A DNA stretch of 64,000 nucleotides from Halorarius litoreus (GCF_024362405.1 NZ_CP101454.1:3534001-3598000); one strand, 5' to 3'. Positions 42,040 through 52,400 are shown, numbered from the stretch's first letter. The notes: a model not told the origin generated them from the sequence alone. Program-made: numbers and translations.

Positions 42040-42918
42040 GTGCTCGCACAACTCTCGCCAGCAGGGGGCGTCCCCGAACCGCTCCAGCCGTACAGCCAGG
42101 CAGCGACCGAACTGTTCGCGTTCCTCCTCGTCGCCGCTGTCGTCTACTTCGTCGGCCGGGTCGCCGTCGTGCCGCTGCTGTTGCGTGGGGTCCGCCGGCG
42201 CAACCGGAACAACCCGACGCTGTTGACTGCGACCGAGACGTATCTGCAGGTCCTCCTCGTGGGGCTCGCACTCCTGTTCGGGCTCGTGGCCGCCGGCTAC
42301 GGCGACTACCTCGTCGACACGGACTCGGCCATCGTCATCGCCGCGCTCACCTTCGCGCTCGGTGTGGCGGGCCAGGAGGTGTTCGGGTCCCTCATCAGCG
42401 GCATCTTCCTCGTCGCGGACCCGGACTTCAACGTCGGCGACTGGATCTCCTGGTCGGGCGGCGAGGGCACCGTCGAAGCGGTCGACTTCCGGGTGACGCG
42501 CATCCGTACCCCGAACAACGAGACCATCACCGTCCCGAACACGGCGCTCACGACGAACGCGCTCACCCGGCCGTTCGGCCGCGATACCTTCCGCGTCACC
42601 GAACAGGTGTTCGTCTCGTACGCCGAGGACACCGAACACGCTCTCATGGAGCTCCAGCAGGTGGCCGCGAACCACGACCGCGTCATGGAGGAGCCCGCCC
42701 CGAGCGCCCGCATTCTCGACCTCGGCCCGGACAGTATCACCGCCCAAGCGGAGTTCTGGGTCGACGCCCCCGCCCGCGAGGGCATCGCCGACCTCCGTTC
42801 CGATTTCCGACGACGCGTCAAGCGACGGTTCGACGAGGAGGCGTTGACGCTCGCGCCACCGTCCGGCCAAGAGCTGTCGGGGGAGGTGTCGGTCAAGGGG
42901 GCCGACACAGACGCCTGA
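42040..42918 (+). CDS. mscS: MscS-type mechanosensitive channel
   Basis: A 292-residue channel of the small-conductance MscS family, which opens on hypo-osmotic shock. Membrane helices occupy about residues 20-45 and 65-125. The pore helix and following segment contain LTFALGVAGQEVFGSLISGIFLV. The beta domain follows (FNVGDWISWSGGEGTVEAVDFRVTRIRTPNNETITVPN), with the conserved GTVE and PN motifs, then a C-terminal alpha/beta domain. The GTG at 42040 is the only sensible start, 39 bases after the previous stop. The transporter gene upstream is in the same direction. Confidence 0.92.
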   Translation: MLAQLSPAGGVPEPLQPYSQAATELFAFLLVAAVVYFVGRVAVVPLLLRGVRRRNRNNPTLLTATETYLQVLLVGLALLFGLVAAGYGDYLVDTDSAIVIAALTFALGVAGQEVFGSLISGIFLVADPDFNVGDWISWSGGEGTVEAVDFRVTRIRTPNNETITVPNTALTTNALTRPFGRDTFRVTEQVFVSYAEDTEHALMELQQVAANHDRVMEEPAPSARILDLGPDSITAQAEFWVDAPAREGIADLRSDFRRRVKRRFDEEALTLAPPSGQELSGEVSVKGADTDA

Positions 42919-42958
42919 GCGGTGGCGACGCGGGCGGGCATTTGGAGTGGACGCGGTC

Positions 42959-43576
42959 TCAGACGACGCGGAACACGCGAACCGTGTCGCGGGCGGTCGG
43001 CTTCCGGAGCAGTTCTGCGAGGCCGAGGCCGGTGAAGACGTCGTGCCAGTCGCGGTGGTACAGCGGGAACTCGTCGTCGACGTAGCTCACCTCGGTCCCC
43101 GAGCGCCCACGCTCCGGGCCGTTGCCCTCGTTCTCGGCGGTGACGACGAGGTCCGAGGAGACGCGCGTAATCTCCTCGAACACCCACGTATCGTCGGGGT
43201 GGACGTGCTGGAGCGTCTCCACCGAGTAGACCACGTCGAACGCGTCGTCGGGCACGTCCGGGAGGTAGTCCTCGATAGCACCGGCGTGGAACGTCCCGGT
43301 CTCGGCGAGCCGGGGGTAGTGGTCGGCCATCACCACGAACGACTCGTCGTTCAGGTCGATGCCGGTGAGGTTCTCGTAGCCAGCGTCGCGGAGCGTGGCG
43401 AGATGCCGTCCCGAACTGCAGCCGAGTTCGAGCACCTTGGCGTCCGTGGAGACGTAGTGGGCGAACACGTCGACGAGCGTCTCGCTCACCTCGTTCGGGC
43501 CGATGTCGGCGTAGTACGCCGGGGAGTACGCCCCGGAGCGCTCGGCCCAGTCGCGGCGGTTCTCGCCCGGGTCCAT
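42959..43576 (-). CDS. class I SAM-dependent methyltransferase
   Basis: A 205-residue methyltransferase. Motif I is VLELGCSSGRHLATL near residue 50, followed by the ribose-binding LTGIDLNDESFVVM, the acidic FDVVYSVETLQHVHPDD (motif IV/post-I) and LVVTAENEGNGPERGRS. The C-terminal part has YHRDWHDVFTGLGLAELLRKP. The GCSSGRHL motif resembles methyltransferases of the UbiE/Trm type, but the substrate is unclear. The start is placed at the ATG before DPGENRRDW; an ATG 57 bases upstream is possible but would overlap the promoter of the divergent creatininase gene. Confidence 0.8.
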   Translation of the reverse strand: MDPGENRRDWAERSGAYSPAYYADIGPNEVSETLVDVFAHYVSTDAKVLELGCSSGRHLATLRDAGYENLTGIDLNDESFVVMADHYPRLAETGTFHAGAIEDYLPDVPDDAFDVVYSVETLQHVHPDDTWVFEEITRVSSDLVVTAENEGNGPERGRSGTEVSYVDDEFPLYHRDWHDVFTGLGLAELLRKPTARDTVRVFRVV

Positions 43577-43665
43577 ACTGGCGTGAACGCCGGCCGGGGG
43601 TTTAGGGGTCGCGGTCCGGGGTGGCGACGCCATAGCGTTTTCCCGCCCGGGTACGTGCGTCGGGT

Positions 43666-44436
43666 ATGTATCTCGCCGACGAAGCGTGGCCCGACCTGCA
43701 GTCGTACTTCGCGTCGGAGTCGCTGGCGCTCGTTCCGCTGGGCTCGACCGAACAGCACGGCCCCGCGCTCCCCGAGTCGACCGACCACGTCATCGCCGAG
43801 TCGCTCGCCCGTGAGGCTGCCCGACGGACCGGCTACCTCTGTACCCCGACCGTGAACATCGGGGTCTCCCCGCACCACCGGCAGTTCCCGGGGACGATGT
43901 GGGTCTCCTCCGACGCCTTTCGGAGCTACGTCGAGAGCTTCACGCGGAACCTCACCTACCACGGCATCGACCGCGTCATCTACGTCAACGCTCACGGCGG
44001 GAACGTCGAGGAGCTTCGGGAGGTCGGTCGCACCCTCCACGGCGAGGACGTCTGTTACGCCATCGAGTGGATGTGGGACGAGTCGATTCCCGACCTCGTC
44101 ACCGACCTGTTCTCGCAGCCGGGCCCCCACGGTGGCCCGAAAGAGACCTCGATGCTCATGCACCTCACCGACCTCGTCCACGAGGACCGCCTCGAGGACG
44201 CTCGGGACGGCGGCTGTGTCGACATCGAATCGGACACGACGCTCACCCACCACGGGGCACGGACGTTCTTCGACGCGAGAGAGAACAGCGAGAACGGCGT
44301 GTTCGGCGACCAGACCGACGCCTCCGCGGCGAAGGGCGAACGACTGTTCGAGGCCGCCTGCGAGCAGCTCTGTGAGCTGTGTGACTGGCTGGCGGCGAGA
44401 GATCCGGCCGATCTACGGCCGGCGCAACGGGTCTGA
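43666..44436 (+). CDS. creatininase (creatinine amidohydrolase) family protein
   Basis: A 256-residue metalloenzyme of the creatininase superfamily. The first metal motif is PLGSTEQHGPALPESTD, with Glu, His and Asp ligands kept. The usual His in HGPHLP is Ala here. The second motif is YVNAHGGNVEEL. The family includes creatininase and the amidohydrolases of riboflavin and F420 synthesis (2-amino-5-formylamino-6-ribosylaminopyrimidinone formamide hydrolase, ArfB), so a cofactor role is possible. The substrate is not fixed. A TATA-like GCGTTTTCCC about 28 bases upstream supports the start. Confidence 0.88.
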   Translation: MYLADEAWPDLQSYFASESLALVPLGSTEQHGPALPESTDHVIAESLAREAARRTGYLCTPTVNIGVSPHHRQFPGTMWVSSDAFRSYVESFTRNLTYHGIDRVIYVNAHGGNVEELREVGRTLHGEDVCYAIEWMWDESIPDLVTDLFSQPGPHGGPKETSMLMHLTDLVHEDRLEDARDGGCVDIESDTTLTHHGARTFFDARENSENGVFGDQTDASAAKGERLFEAACEQLCELCDWLAARDPADLRPAQRV

Positions 44437-44567
44437 GTCGGGGCCCGAGCCACCCGCTCTCCCCGTGTTCCCGTCACCTGCCTCGTAGCTGTCGATTGCG
44501 CATCAGGTGATTGCTCGCTACGGCCCCGGAGCCGTACGGCTATGCTCTCGGCTAGCGTACGCCGCGC

Positions 44568-45068
44568 ATGGCCAGTGAGTTCCGACGGCCCCGCAGTCTC
44601 GCGGTCGCTCGCACGGTGGTGTATCTCGCCGCTGGCGTCGCGCTCCTCTTCCTGTTCGGGGTGACGCTAGTGTTCCTCGTGGCGATGGGGACGCTCGGCG
44701 TCGTCTCGGTCGCACTGTTCGAATCCGGAAACGCGCTCGCCGTACTCGGTGTCGGCCTGTCCGGGCTCCTCGTGAGCGGGGCCGTCGCCTACGGGGTGCT
44801 GTCGGTCACGCGGCGTGCGGACCACTGGCTCGTGGCCGCGGCTCGCCGGTCGGACCCGCTCGAGGAACTGGCGGCGAGCTACGTCGAGGGCACCCTGGAC
44901 GAGCGCACGTTCGAGCGGCGAGTCGAACGGGTTCTGGAGGGCGGTTCGGAGACAGGGGGGCACTCATCGATGGACCGACCTCGTCTCGGAGACGAGCCGC
45001 CGGTCACGATTCGGGTCGGGGACGACGAACGCATCGAGGGGTCGGGTCGGGACGCGGAGGTCCGGTAG
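44568..45068 (+). CDS. membrane protein with SHOCT domain
   Basis: A 166-residue protein. Two membrane helices (about 15-40 and 50-75) precede a cytoplasmic part. Residues about 92-120 (DPLEELAASYVEGTLDERTFERRVERVLE) match the SHOCT motif, a short C-terminal oligomerisation domain with the pattern L-LA-Y--G-I-EEEFE. The rest of the tail is charged (MDRPRLGDEPPVTIRVGDDERIEG). The function is unknown. It converges on the AI-2E-family permease gene. Confidence 0.72.
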   Translation: MASEFRRPRSLAVARTVVYLAAGVALLFLFGVTLVFLVAMGTLGVVSVALFESGNALAVLGVGLSGLLVSGAVAYGVLSVTRRADHWLVAAARRSDPLEELAASYVEGTLDERTFERRVERVLEGGSETGGHSSMDRPRLGDEPPVTIRVGDDERIEGSGRDAEVR

Positions 45069-45084
45069 CCCCGTCACAGCCACG

Positions 45085-46374
45085 TCAGGCGTCGGTTGTG
45101 TCGTCGCTCGGCGTGTCGTCGACACCGTCTCCCTCTCCGAAAATATCGTCGGGGACCAGCCGACTGCGCCCGGTCTCGGCGTCTCCGGCTACTTCCGGCG
45201 TCGACAGCACGTCCTCGCGGGTGGGTGTCTCAGCGGTGGACGACTCGGCTATCGACGCGAGGCCGTCCGGCAGCCGGTCGGCGTCGACGAGCCACGGCAG
45301 GACGACACGTGCGAACTCGAAGACGAGCACGAGCACGAGCGGGCCGAAGAAGATGCCGTACCAGCCGAACAGCAGCGGGCCGAAGATGTACGCGAGCATG
45401 ATGGCGCCGACGTGGAGGCTCCGGCCCGAGATGTACGGCCGCAGCAACTGGTCGGGGATGTAGTCGATGACGACGACCGAGACGAGCGCGAATAGGACGG
45501 GAAACCACGCGGTCTGTGGGTCCGACAGGAGTGAATCGGCCAGCATCAACAGCGCGACGGGGACCCAGACGAGTTTCATCCCGATGACGGGCACGAGGCT
45601 CGCGACCCCGGTCAACAGCCCCAGCAGCACGGGGTTGGGAATCGGCACGACGTCCGGGGCGACGAGGTTCATCGTGGAGTAGACGACGGCGCCGAGCAGC
45701 CCGGTCATGAGCGCGTTCAGGATGTTGCCGAAGTAGACGTTCTTGAGGTCGCGGTCGACCGCGCCGAAGTACGCCAGCAGCACGCCCTCCTCGTCGAAGA
45801 ACGTCCGGCGTGCCCACGCGGCGATCCGGTAATCGTCCCGGAGCAGGTAGAACGTGATGACGACCACGATAAACAGGTGCAGCCCGGCGTTCGCGACGAG
45901 CAACAGGGAGCCGAACAGCGCCTCCATGACACCGTCGAGCGCGCCGAAGTCGAGCCTCGCGAGTTGGTTCGGGTCTGCGATGACGAGCTGGATCGCGTCC
46001 TCGACCTGCTGGCGAATCTGCGTGACGTCGAGATACGGTTCGAGGACGACCGCGACCTGTCCGAACGCCCCCGAATCGGCCAGCGAAGCGAGTTCCTGGA
46101 CGGCGATCGTGACGGTCCACGCGACGAGCAGGAGCACCGGGAGCGTCACCGTCACGATCGCCGTAGCGACAGCGAGCGTCCGGTTCCGCACCCGCTGGTG
46201 GATGCGACGGAACACTGGCCGGGTGACGTAGTAGACGAACAGTCCGAGCACGACGGTGCCGACGTACCGCCACGCGACGAACACCAGCACGCCGAAGAAG
46301 AGCGCCGCTATCGCCCAGAGGCCGGCTCGCGTCCGGTCGAACCCCGGGACCGACACGACGCTCACACGGACCAC
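45085..46374 (-). CDS. AI-2E family (PerM/UPF0118) permease
   Basis: A 429-residue membrane protein with about eight helices. It has the family's long hydrophobic N-terminal pairs, a large soluble loop between helices 3 and 4 (about 95-165) and the conserved FFDEEGVLLAYFGAVDRDLKNVYFGNILNALMTGLLG segment. Near the end come VIDYIPDQLLRPYISGRSLHVGAIMLAYIFGPLLFGWYGIFFGPLVLVL. The C-terminal 60 residues are an acidic tail (GEGDGVDDTPSDDTTDA). The family includes transporters of autoinducer-2 and sodium/proton antiporters; the cargo is not known. GTG at 46374 is the start. Confidence 0.88.
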   Translation of the reverse strand: MVRVSVVSVPGFDRTRAGLWAIAALFFGVLVFVAWRYVGTVVLGLFVYYVTRPVFRRIHQRVRNRTLAVATAIVTVTLPVLLLVAWTVTIAVQELASLADSGAFGQVAVVLEPYLDVTQIRQQVEDAIQLVIADPNQLARLDFGALDGVMEALFGSLLLVANAGLHLFIVVVITFYLLRDDYRIAAWARRTFFDEEGVLLAYFGAVDRDLKNVYFGNILNALMTGLLGAVVYSTMNLVAPDVVPIPNPVLLGLLTGVASLVPVIGMKLVWVPVALLMLADSLLSDPQTAWFPVLFALVSVVVIDYIPDQLLRPYISGRSLHVGAIMLAYIFGPLLFGWYGIFFGPLVLVLVFEFARVVLPWLVDADRLPDGLASIAESSTAETPTREDVLSTPEVAGDAETGRSRLVPDDIFGEGDGVDDTPSDDTTDA

Positions 46375-46638
46375 CTCAGCGGCGACTCACGACCGAAATC
46401 GAGCCCCGACTCGTCAGCAGCGTGTGATACCGCGGGGCGGGCAGTGACCGTCTCGGCTGTCGCTGTGTGACGCATGAATCGCTCGCGACAGGTAGGGCCG
46501 TGGACGACAATAAGTCGGACAATCGTTCAGGACAGTACGCGACAACTTACTCGCCCGTTCCTGTCAGCAACTGGTACTCAGGCGGTTGCCAGCTCGTGTC
46601 AGCACACTTCAGAGACGGGCGCTCGAGCCGACTCGCGG

Positions 46639-46866
46639 TCACCGCGTGTACAGTTTCGTCCCGAGCATCGTATCGACCACGACGCCCGACCGCGGCGAGA
46701 CCGCGACGTACGGCCGGTCGACGGGGCCGAACACGTCGACGATACGCCCCGCCGTGTCGAGCGACTCGTCGAGGACCGATGCCCCGATGTCGGGGACCTC
46801 GCGGTCCGAACACCGGGCGATAGCGAGCCCCTGTGCCGTGCGGACGACCTCGCCCACACGCTTCAT
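46639..46866 (-). CDS. gar1: H/ACA ribonucleoprotein subunit Gar1
   Basis: A 75-residue RNA-guided pseudouridylation factor. The small beta-barrel is recognisable: KRVGEVVRTAQGLAIARC, then PDIGASVLDESLDTAGRIVDVFGPVDRPYVAVSP, where the Gly-(R/T)-(I/V)-VDVFGPV-PYV pattern is the archaeal Gar1 signature, and a last strand TKLYTR. The length fits archaeal Gar1, which lacks eukaryotic RGG tails. It binds Cbf5 in the H/ACA complex. Its neighbour srp19 lies two genes upstream on the same strand, separated by two membrane protein genes. Confidence 0.88.
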   Translation of the reverse strand: MKRVGEVVRTAQGLAIARCSDREVPDIGASVLDESLDTAGRIVDVFGPVDRPYVAVSPRSGVVVDTMLGTKLYTR

Positions 46867-46937
46867 GGGGCACCCCGCGAGCGTCTGTGCATACCACTGC
46901 TCGACGACCGAGGGATAAATCGCTTTCCGGACGCGAC

Positions 46938-47399
46938 TCACTGCTCCCCGGGGGTGAGCCGTGCCCCGAGCCGGAGGAGCGACCGGTCGAGCAGGGCGAA
47001 CCCGACGCCGATGACCCCGCCGATGATGGCGGCGACGACCGCCCCGATGAACGCGAAGATGAGCACCGAGAGGACCTGCCCGCCGAGCAGGAGCGCGGCC
47101 ACGAACCCCCCGACGAGCACGACGAGCAGAAAGCCGACGCCCGTGAGCGCGCCGTAGACGGCGCCGCGCTGGAGGAGCCTGCGCGTCGAACTCTCGGTCG
47201 GCGGGGCGGCGTCGAACGCACGGCCCGTCGCCAGCCAGACGATTCCCCACAGCACGGCGTACAGCGCGAGCCCGACGAGGGTGTCGAGCCCGCCGAGCAG
47301 GTCGCGGAGGGCATCCGAGAGGTGGATGAGCCACACGGCGAGCAGGACGAGCAGGCCCGTGTGGAACGTCGCGAACGTCCACCGTCGCAGGTCAGCCAT
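46938..47399 (-). CDS. membrane protein, hypothetical, four or more helices
   Basis: A 153-residue protein with at least four hydrophobic segments: FHTGLLVLLAVWLIHLSD, LVGLALYAVLWGIVWLATG, GALTGVGFLLVVLVGGFVAALLL and VLSVLIFAFIGAVVAAIIGGVIGVGFALL. The third and fourth are glycine-rich. The C-terminus is LLRLGARLTPGEQ. I do not recognise the family. Its start overlaps the stop of the CopD-like gene by 8 bases, so the two are co-translated. Confidence 0.72.
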   Translation of the reverse strand: MADLRRWTFATFHTGLLVLLAVWLIHLSDALRDLLGGLDTLVGLALYAVLWGIVWLATGRAFDAAPPTESSTRRLLQRGAVYGALTGVGFLLVVLVGGFVAALLLGGQVLSVLIFAFIGAVVAAIIGGVIGVGFALLDRSLLRLGARLTPGEQ

Positions 47400-47844
47400 G
47401 CGCCAGTACCTCCGCGAGCGCGACGACGACCCCGAGTGACAGCGCTGTCAGGGCGTAGCTCCGGGCGAGGAGCGTCCGGATGGCTGCGTTGTGCGCGACG
47501 GGCACGCGGTCGATGCCGTCGACAATAGCGGTGCGGACGACCGAGCCTAGGAAAAAGAGGAGAACGACGAACAGTTTCACCGCGAGCGTCTGCCCCCACG
47601 CTGTTCCCGGCCCTTCGACACCGGCACCGAGCGCGCCGAGGTTGCCGACGCCCGTCGCGACGACTAGCCCCATCGCTCCCCAGAAGAGCCACTCGTAGCC
47701 GACGGCCGTCGAGAGCACCACGGCTGTTTCGTTGGCGGCCCTGGCGCGCTGGAACCCGAGCCAGAGCACCACGGCACCACCGGTGACGAACGCCATCGCG
47801 AGGACGTGGAGGAGACGGACGCTGAGATGGAGGGACTCGACCAT
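47392..47844 (-). CDS. CopD-like membrane protein
   Basis: A 150-residue membrane protein with four helices. The first has SVRLLHVLAMAFVTGGAVVLWLGF, where the conserved His faces the membrane core. The second is EWLFWGAMGLVVATGVGNLGALG; the third (WGQTLAVKLFVVLLFFLGSVVRTAIV) carries a conserved Lys. The pattern fits the CopD family of putative copper-resistance proteins, although many members have no known link to copper. The ATG at 47844 starts the homologous part; an upstream ATG at 47928 would overlap srp19. Confidence 0.72.
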   Translation of the reverse strand: MVESLHLSVRLLHVLAMAFVTGGAVVLWLGFQRARAANETAVVLSTAVGYEWLFWGAMGLVVATGVGNLGALGAGVEGPGTAWGQTLAVKLFVVLLFFLGSVVRTAIVDGIDRVPVAHNAAIRTLLARSYALTALSLGVVVALAEVLAHG

Positions 47845-47890
47845 TCGCCACGAGGTTCTCACGGCTGGGTGATAGGTGCTACGGCAGCCG

Positions 47891-48169
47891 TCAGGTTCGA
47901 AGCGCTTGCAGGTAGGCGGCGACCGCACCGATCATGTCCGACTTGCCCGCGTCGTCGGCGTTCTGCACGAGGACGCGCCCCCGTGGCTCCCACTCGCGGG
48001 AGTACTGTTTGTCGCGCTCGATGACCGCGTCGTAGCCGACCTGCTGGACGGCCTTCGCGATCTCGTCGACCGTCGGCTCCTCGACGGCGAGGTCCAATGG
48101 GACGCGGCGCCCCTCCGAGCGGGAGAGCGCCGCGTCGAACTGCGCGGGCCACAGCACGTTCTCGACCAT
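47891..48169 (-). CDS. srp19: signal recognition particle 19 kDa protein
   Basis: A 92-residue RNA-binding protein that joins helices 6 and 8 of 7S RNA and helps SRP54 bind. The archaeal SRP19 motifs are clear: [64 protein letters not shown]. The basic [11 protein letters not shown] segment contacts RNA. A TATA-like GGTATAGG is about 26 bases before the ATG. Confidence 0.95.
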   Translation of the reverse strand: MVENVLWPAQFDAALSRSEGRRVPLDLAVEEPTVDEIAKAVQQVGYDAVIERDKQYSREWEPRGRVLVQNADDAGKSDMIGAVAAYLQALRT

Positions 48170-48191
48170 GTCGGAAGCGACTCGGTCGGGC

Positions 48192-48199
48192 CCTATACC
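48192..48199 (-). promoter_or_regulatory. TATA-like element of srp19
   Basis: GGTATAGG on the minus strand, about 26 bases before the ATG at 48169. Confidence 0.5.
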
Positions 48200-48206
48200 T
48201 CTAACG

Positions 48207-49331
48207 CTACTCGCGTCGACCGAGGAGGGCCACACCGACGAGCGCGAGCAGCGCCGCAACGAGCCCGAATCCGAGCCCGTCACCCGACGTCGGGGTCGAC
48301 GAGGGCGTCGGCGTCACGGACGCCGGCGTCGTCACCCCGTCGTCCGTTTGCGTCGGACTCGGCGACACCGTGGCCGTCGGCGTCTGCGTGGGGCTCGGAG
48401 TCGGCGTCGGGGATGGTTCAGGGGTCGCCGTGCTCGTCGGTGTCGCCATCGGCGTCCCAGGCGTCATCGTGGCCGTGGGGCTGGGCGTCGAGGCACTGCT
48501 GCCGCCACTCGACCCACCGCTACTGCCGCCACTCCCTCCCGAGGTTCCGCCCGTGCTGCCGCCACCGGATTTCGGTGCCTCGGTGGGGGTTGGCGTGGGG
48601 TCTGTCACGGTCAGGGTGTAGTGATCGCTGACACCGACGAGTACCTTCTGTCCGTCCTTCGTCTCTTGGTCACCGTGCGCGACCGCGTAGGCGTCATATT
48701 CACCCGGAGACAGCGAGTCGGTCGGAACTTCGGCGACGTAGCCGTCGGCCGTCTGCGTAGCGTTGACCCGGACGATACTGTCGGCGTTACCGACGACAAT
48801 CTCGACACGGCTGGGGTCCCCGCTGCTCGCGGTTGTGCTGACCGACGCCGTCACGCTGGCTGGCTCGCCCTGCTGGACGCTCGACGGCACGTCGGCTGTG
48901 ATGTCGTAGCCGGTAACGACGATCGGGACGATCTCTCGGATGCCGCCGTCGTACACTGCAGCAAAGTACGACCCGGGAGAGAGATTCTCGGTCGGGAACG
49001 AAGCGGTGGCGTCCCCGTCGTGGTTGTTGTCCGTCTGTTCGATCTGGACCCCGCTCGAGGTCACCCGGTAGAGGTAGATGTCGTAGTCGGAGTCGTCAGT
49101 CGTGACCGACACCGAGATGGCTTCCCCCTGTGGCGTCCGGCCGAGCTCCGAGACGGCGTAGTCGTCACCCTCGACGGAGACTGTGCGTTCCGGGATGTCG
49201 ATACTGTCACCACTAGTAATCGTGTACTGCACCTGCGAGGCACCGACGCTGAGACCTGACGTGACGACGAGCACGCAGATAACGAGGGTCGTGATTAGCC
49301 CGACGCTCTCTGCGCGAGAGGGACATCTCAT
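48207..49331 (-). CDS. PGF-CTERM-like surface protein
   Basis: A 374-residue secreted protein. A signal peptide ([21 protein letters not shown]) is followed by two beta-sandwich parts (about 40-130 and 135-235), with [40 protein letters not shown] and [39 protein letters not shown] long Gly/Ser then Thr/Pro-rich linker (about 260-345) precedes the C-terminal [25 protein letters not shown]. This is a PGF-CTERM-type sorting signal with the motif Gly-Leu-Gly-Phe in place of Pro-Gly-Phe. It may still be processed by archaeosortase. ATG at 49331 is chosen; the frame has another ATG upstream at 49358. Confidence 0.82.
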   Translation of the reverse strand: MRCPSRAESVGLITTLVICVLVVTSGLSVGASQVQYTITSGDSIDIPERTVSVEGDDYAVSELGRTPQGEAISVSVTTDDSDYDIYLYRVTSSGVQIEQTDNNHDGDATASFPTENLSPGSYFAAVYDGGIREIVPIVVTGYDITADVPSSVQQGEPASVTASVSTTASSGDPSRVEIVVGNADSIVRVNATQTADGYVAEVPTDSLSPGEYDAYAVAHGDQETKDGQKVLVGVSDHYTLTVTDPTPTPTEAPKSGGGSTGGTSGGSGGSSGGSSGGSSASTPSPTATMTPGTPMATPTSTATPEPSPTPTPSPTQTPTATVSPSPTQTDDGVTTPASVTPTPSSTPTSGDGLGFGLVAALLALVGVALLGRRE

Positions 49332-49407
49332 ATCGTCAACCAACAAACCGCGGGGCATAGTGTTATGGTTTTACGCTGAACTTATCGCTAGTAGGAACAC
49401 CCAAACT

Positions 49408-49416
49408 GTTTTTATC
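49408..49416 (+). promoter_or_regulatory. TATA box of the large beta-helix protein gene
   Basis: GTTTTTATC is centred about 29 bases before the ATG at 49442. It supports that ATG over the one at 49430. Confidence 0.6.
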
Positions 49417-49441
49417 TCTGTGTTAGCACTTGGGGTATAAC

Positions 49442-52400
49442 ATGACAACACGGTCCGAAGTGCCGGTATCAAAGGTGCTTTTCGTCGTGGCTCTGGTGGG
49501 GGTACTCGCCCTGGCTCCATCGCCCGTGGCGGCGGCCGGGGATACCATCATAGTTGACAACGGAGCGACTGATTGTGCGGGGGTAGATAACGTAACGATT
49601 CAGGGGGCTATCAACGTCGCCAACCCCGGCGACACGATTCTCGTCTGTTCGGGGACCTACGCCGAGAACGTGGTCGTCAACGAGTCTGTGACCATCAAGG
49701 GGGCCAACGACTCCAGCGGCTCGGGGGTAGCGAAGCTCGGAGGGCTCTCCGGTGACGCGTTCACCGTCGAAGCGAATGACGTGGCCATCGAGAACGTGGC
49801 AATCGGCTCGTACGACGGTGCGGCGATTCACGTCGCAGACGCGCAGGGAGTAAACGTTTCGAACGTCGCGATCAACAACACGTCGACCGGCATCCACCTC
49901 CAGCCGTCCGGTTCCGGTGTCGTGTCCGACGTGAACGTTCGAAACGTTTCGATCAAGAATAGCACTGTCTACGGGGTGCATCTCGATGCGACCAGCGGTA
50001 CCAGCCCCGAAATACGCGGGGTCGACATCACGGAGAGTGAGGTCAACCAGACCAGTGGAGCTGCGCTCCACGTAGTGGGAGCCAGTTCCGGTCTCGTCGA
50101 CGACGTCTCCGTCACGGAAGTTCGGTTCGGCAGCAACCAGCGGGCACTCGCGGTTTCGCTCGCTGATTCGGCCGCCGCGACCGACATCGACGTTTCGCGC
50201 GTCGCCATCGACGACACGACCACCGAGGCGGTTTACGTCGACGAGTCGAGCAGTGCAACCTCCGACGTCTCGGTTCGCGAATCGCTCGTCACCGATGCGA
50301 ACACGGCTGTCTGGCTCAGTTCGACGACTGCGCCAGAGACGCTCGACTTCCGTGTGAACATCCTCCGTGGCGTCACCGTCGGTGTGAACAACCAGAACGT
50401 CGGCGCGAACTTCACGGCACGACAGAACTACTGGGGTGCGGATAGCGGCCCGGCGAGCGCGACGGGCACGCTTGAAGACCCCAAGACGGGGACACTCGCC
50501 GACGGCTCGGGCGCGACGGTCTCGGAAGGCTCGACGAGTGGCGTGTCGAACGTCGTATTCGACCCGTGGCTCGGCAAGGCCGTCTGTGACGGCACTCAGT
50601 TCACTCCCGTCGCATCGAAGCTGGTGAACTTCCCGACCGTCGACGGCGTCTCGACGGAACAGCTCCTCCCGGTCTGCGTGTGGGAGCGGTCGGTCCTTCC
50701 CTTCCGGGCGAACGACTCGAGTGCAGCGACGAGTATCGACCTCCCAGCGACGTTCGTCGACTCCACTGACATCGGGTCGAGCGTCCCCATCAACCGAGAC
50801 ACGTTCTCGGTGTACCAGCAGGGACAGGCAGTCACGCTAGAGTTCGCGGACACGACCGGTGCCAACACCGATCAGTTCGCGAACGACGACGCGCAGTTAC
50901 TCGTCGTGAGCGCCGACAAGAGTTCGCAGCTGTCGAGTCTCGTCGGCTCCGCGTCGTACAACGAATCGACGTACACGGCAGTCCTGTCGAGCGAAAACGT
51001 TTCCGCCGAGGTCGTCGACCCCGGCTCGTTCGACGGTAACGGCGAACTCACGGTCACGCACACCCCGAGCGAATCGAACGTGTACGCGTACGTGCTCGTG
51101 CGCCGGAGCTTCGGTGAGGGCGTCGGCGTCGACGGAAACGGGGACGTGACGATCAACGGTGGCGTCGACGTGGTCGGTTTCGACGTCATCACGGTACAGG
51201 AGACGGCGTCGACCGCGTCGCCGCGGAACACCTCTGTCGCCGCCGGCAACAACGTAACGTTCGACGTCGACTCGAACCTCGGCGCGGGAACGACCCGCCA
51301 CGGTGTCATCATCTACAACGAATCGCGACTCGCCGACCAGACGGTCGAGCTGGTTCTCGACGTGACGACCGACGACCTCGTCGCGCTCGACGTCAGCAGC
51401 AGTGACCTGACAGTCCGGACGAGCATCGAAGGGTTCAACGGTGTCGTCAACACGACCGACGACGCGACGTTGCTCGGCATATCGCTGCAGTCCGGGACGA
51501 CATCCGGATTCATCTCGACGCAACAGATGCTCGACGAGACGGCATCTGGCGCGACGCTCGACCTGACGAGCAACCCGACGCGGCTCAACGCGTCGGCGAC
51601 GGTCGTCGCGACTGGCACCGAGACGGACGTGGTTGATGTCGCGACGCTACCGAACTGGGGAACTGGCACGTACCGGTACGTCCACATCGCGCAGAACGAC
51701 GGGGACATCAGCTCCACCAGCGGCACGGTACAGGTCACGTCGCCGACCCCGACGCCCACACCGACCCCGACACCCCCGACGGGTGGGGACGGTGGGGACG
51801 GCGGCGTCTCGCCGCCGTCCGGCGGTAGCGGTGGTGGTGGCGGCGGTGCGGTCCCGCCGGCCCAGCCGCGCGCGTCGGTCAACGTCACTCACGACGGCAC
51901 GAACACGACGGTCATCATCACGCAGCTGCAGGCCGGCTTCCAGCTGGTCATCGACACGTCTCAGCTCAAGAGCGACGGGCCGTTCGACCTGACCCGCATC
52001 GAGTTCACGCCGACGGTCGGTGACGACATCCGGCTCGACATCGGCCGGCGAGAGCAGGTGCCGCAGGGAACACCGTCGCTGCGGCAGGCCAACGGTAACT
52101 CGCTCGGGTACATCACTATCGGTCACAGCATCAACAACTCCGACGTCAAGAACGTCCAGTTCCGCTTCCGCGTCTCGCGGGAGCGGCTCGAGGACCGCGG
52201 CATCCCGGCCGGAAACGTCGTCCTCTACCGCTATAACAACGGGTCCTGGACGAAACTCCCCACCAGCATCGTCGCGACGAGCGACGGGTCGATCGTCTAC
52301 GAGGCCGAGTCTCCGGGTCTTTCGGTGTTCGCGTTCGGCACCGAGCGCGGGGCCGTCAGCGTGACCGACGCGTCGCTCAGTCAACAGACGATCGAAGCCG

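Noticed and set aside
51120-51185. Dockerin-like loop (VDGNGDVTINGG) in the large beta-helix protein
   Set aside because: Only one loop is present, without the following helix or a second copy. It lies inside a beta-rich domain.
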